From positions 1 through 64,000 of the forward strand of contig JAEXYA010000001.1 in the NCBI GenBank assembly GCA_023451825.1: a stretch of DNA of 64,000 nucleotides, given 5' to 3'. Positions within the stretch are counted from its first letter, which is position 1; each line of letters opens with the position of its first letter. The position numbers and the translations under genes were made by a program. Positions 62,107 to 64,000 of the stretch are shown one piece after another. The stretch comes from Pseudomonadota bacterium. Lineage in GTDB: Bacteria; Pseudomonadota; Alphaproteobacteria; Rhizobiales; Xanthobacteraceae. The notes under the pieces are model-generated. The model searched no databases. It was given only the letters and a program-made list of their open reading frames with translations, and was not told the origin of the DNA.

Positions 62107-62841
62107 CTAGATTGAACTGTTGTCGATCACGAATTCGACGCGCTCGGCGACGAAACGTGAATGGGTCACATGCAGTGGCGTGCCGTCTGCATATACGTCC
62201 AGGGAATCGACGATCAGGATCGGGCGCCCCAGCGCGACGCCGAGCCGTGTTGCGTCGGTGGCGTCGATGATCCCTGCAGTGACGCGTGTCGAGGCGCGGC
62301 GATAGTCCTTGATGCCGTAATGCGCCAACGCTTTGGTCATCGATTTCGCTTGCTCATACACCTTACCGAAATCGGGAAATTGCTCGGCCGAGCGCCAGGT
62401 CGTTCCGACGCAGATCGGCGTCTTGTCGGCCAGCCGCAGCGCCTCGATGCGGATGAGCGGCGCACCGGTCTTGAGGCCGAGCTGTTTGGCGAGGTCGCGC
62501 GTCGCCACATCGTCCCACGCGCCGATCAGCTGGGCCTGCGGCTCGCGTCCGCCAGCGCCGGCAATTTCGGAAAAGCGCGTGCGCGAGCGCAGCGGATAAG
62601 CGAGTTTCGCTGCTTCGACATAGGTGCCGCTGCCGCGCTCGGCGCGCACCATGCCGCGCTCGGCCAACGTCGCCAGCGCGCGCCGCACGGTGTGGCGGTT
62701 GACCTGATAGATCTCTGCCAGCTCGGTCTCTCCGGGCAGTTTTTCACCCGCAGCGTGCCGCCCGTCAGCAATCCCGCGTTCGATCCCGTCGGCCACATGC
62801 CGCCACAGGGCCACGCCGGTCGGCTTGTCTTGAATGGTCAC
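62107..62841 (-). CDS. phnF: GntR-family phosphonate regulator PhnF
   Basis: A 244-residue GntR/HutC-type repressor. The winged helix is LPGETELAEIYQVNRHTVRRALATLAERGMVRAERGSGTYV near residues 35-75. The C-terminal UTRA domain reads IGAWDDVATRDLAKQLGLKTGAPLIRIEALRLADKTPICV. It is divergent from phnG-phnH and an inverted repeat at 62925-62950 lies between. In this family it represses the C-P lyase operon until phosphate is short or phosphonate is present. Confidence 0.9.
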   Translation of the reverse strand: MTIQDKPTGVALWRHVADGIERGIADGRHAAGEKLPGETELAEIYQVNRHTVRRALATLAERGMVRAERGSGTYVEAAKLAYPLRSRTRFSEIAGAGGREPQAQLIGAWDDVATRDLAKQLGLKTGAPLIRIEALRLADKTPICVGTTWRSAEQFPDFGKVYEQAKSMTKALAHYGIKDYRRASTRVTAGIIDATDATRLGVALGRPILIVDSLDVYADGTPLHVTHSRFVAERVEFVIDNSSI

Positions 62842-62924
62842 AAATCAGTCCCTGAATGCCTGTCGCATCAGGGATACCCAAAAATCATGTCGCTGTCACG
62901 AAACGGTCATTGCCTCCTTCTATT

Positions 62925-62950
62925 AAGTTGTCTAGTAAATCATACAACTT
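62925..62950. promoter_or_regulatory. Candidate PhnF operator
   Basis: AAGTTGT (62925-62931) and ACAACTT (62944-62950) form a 7-bp inverted repeat with a 12-base centre containing TCTAG. It is central to the divergent phnF-phnG region. A HutC/GntR-type site is inferred. Confidence 0.65.
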
Positions 62951-62966
62951 GTCGAGCGGCGGTGAC

Positions 62967-63428
62967 ATGATGCGAGCCCCTTCAAACGATCTACAGGCAA
63001 GGCGCCAGGAGGCGATGGCCGTGCTGGCGCTTTGCCCGACCGCCGAAATCGCCCGGTATTTCGATGACATCGCGGTGCCTGATCACGAACAGTTGCGGAC
63101 GCCGGAGAATGGCCTGGTGATGCTGCGTGGTCGCATTGGCGGCGACGGTGCGCCGTTCAATCTCGGCGAGGCGACGGTGTCGCGTGCTGCGATCAGGCTC
63201 GGCTCGGGCCAGGTCGGCTTCGGCTACACACTCGGTCGCGACGGCGCCAAGGCGCAGCTGATCGCGCTCTGCGATGCGTTGATCCAGACCTCTCAATTTG
63301 CCGACACGGTCGAGACGCAAGTGCTGACGCCGCTGCGTGCGCGCGTCGCGGCCGAGCGCAAGCGCAAGGCTGAAGAAACCGCGGCTACCAAGGTGGATTT
63401 CTACACGCTTGTGCGTGGGGAGAACTGA
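62967..63428 (+). CDS. phnG: C-P lyase subunit PhnG
   Basis: A 153-residue subunit of the carbon-phosphorus lyase core complex. APSNDLQARRQEAMAVLALCPTAEIARYF is the usual N-terminal helix, and LRGRIGGDGAPFNLGEATVSRAAIRLGSGQVGFGYTLGRD is the PhnG core. It is followed after three bases by phnH in the standard phnGHIJKL order. An ATG three bases further on is an equal start. The product would help displace the adenine of ATP by phosphonate. Confidence 0.92.
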   Translation: MMRAPSNDLQARRQEAMAVLALCPTAEIARYFDDIAVPDHEQLRTPENGLVMLRGRIGGDGAPFNLGEATVSRAAIRLGSGQVGFGYTLGRDGAKAQLIALCDALIQTSQFADTVETQVLTPLRARVAAERKRKAEETAATKVDFYTLVRGEN

Positions 63429-63431
63429 TCA

Positions 63432-64000
63432 TGACCACGATTGCAGAAATGCCGGCCGGCTTCGCCGATAAAGTGCTCGCCGCGCAGACCACGTTTCGCA
63501 CCGTGATGGATGCGATGGCCCGTCCCGGCAGCGTGCAGCTTATTCGCGCCGTGTCCGGCGTGCCGGCGCCGATGATGCGCGGCGCTGCGGCCATCGCGCT
63601 GACGCTGTTCGATCAGGATACGCCGGTGTGGCTGGATGAGAAGCTTGCCGCGAATGAGGACGTGGCCAAGTGGCTCAAGTTTCACGCCAGCGCGCCGGTC
63701 ATCGCGGATGCCGCTGCGAGCAGCTTCGCTGTCATCGCCGATCCCATCAGGCTGCCGGAATTCGATCGCTTTGCGCTCGGCACGCCCGAATATCCCGATC
63801 GCTCGACCACGATCATCTTGCAAGTCGCGAGCCTGAGCGAAGGTCCGGCCTATGAGCTGAGTGGCCCCGGTATCGACGGCGTGACGATCCTACGTGCGGC
63901 CATCGGCGTGCCGGATCTCATCGAGCGTCTGGCCGAGAACGCGCGACGTTTTCCGCGTGGCATCGATCTGTTGCTGGTGTCCGGCGAATCCATCGTGGCG
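63432..64000 (+). CDS. phnH: C-P lyase subunit PhnH (partial, runs off the window)
   Basis: From ATG at 63432 the frame stays open to the last base, about 189 codons. It begins MTTIAEMPAGFADKVLAAQ and has TFRTVMDAMARPG, the conserved PhnH opening, then AAIALTLFDQDTPVWL and the C-terminal FPRGIDLLLVSG stretch. PhnH is about 195-210 residues, so little is missing. It follows phnG by three bases. Confidence 0.92.

Overview
The window is about 64 kb of high-GC chromosomal DNA. Gene content and synteny suggest an alphaproteobacterium of the Bradyrhizobium/Rhodopseudomonas/Afipia group: glp genes of the rhizobial glycerol ABC type, DUF1285-NudL-DUF6111-CCA order, a DUF4170 protein, a Zur palindrome of alphaproteobacterial type, and many palindromic intergenic repeats. 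I saw no rRNA, tRNA, prophage, insertion sequence or CRISPR array.

Layout. 0.1-8.8 kb: Hsp70-like ATPase, MFS transporter, an RND efflux operon (adaptor lipoprotein, pump, TetR) and a flavin reductase-like protein. 9.1-16.0 kb: fatty-acid beta-oxidation (FadE-like dehydrogenase, thiolase, hydratase/3-hydroxyacyl-CoA dehydrogenase), a small membrane protein and an acyl-CoA thioesterase. 16.1-25.1 kb: a glycerol locus, glpR-glpD-glpS-glpT-glpP-glpQ-glpU-glpV, with a mini-ORF and hairpin over the glpR start and inverted repeats before glpD. Glycerol kinase lies far away at 56.1 kb. 25.2-33.9 kb: ene-reductase, DUF1993, lytic transglycosylase, a divergent desaturase/ArsR pair with duplicated operators, a short-chain fatty acyl-type XRE regulator, small conserved proteins and a phosphoesterase. 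34.2-38.4 kb: NUDIX and GNAT proteins, then a ZnuD-like receptor and a His-rich membrane protein behind a Zur-type palindrome.

38.6-45.4 kb: a four-gene MoxR/DUF58/BatA-DUF4159/membrane-protein operon. 45.7-48.5 kb: DUF1285, CoA pyrophosphatase, DUF6111 and CCA-adding enzyme in a tightly packed row. 48.6-53.5 kb: YodC-like protein, Asp/Glu-racemase-like protein, class C beta-lactamase-like hydrolase, DUF3060 protein, queD-queE and a cysteine-cluster protein. 53.7-57.6 kb: SDR, FAD oxidoreductase, glpK. 57.6-58.3 kb: a long gene-poor stretch full of hairpins. 58.4-62.1 kb: ruvC-ruvA-ruvB, a ParD/ParE-like pair, ybgC and a DUF1348 protein. 62.1-64.0 kb: phnF divergent from phnG-phnH; phnH runs off the window.

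No single locus is clearly an unknown system. The best leads are the glpR leader/hairpin, the complementary ATP-site defects of GlpS and GlpT, the Zur-type site with its His-rich protein, the QueD-like protein lacking catalytic residues, and the structured element before ruvC. All function calls come from reading motifs; no database search was run.
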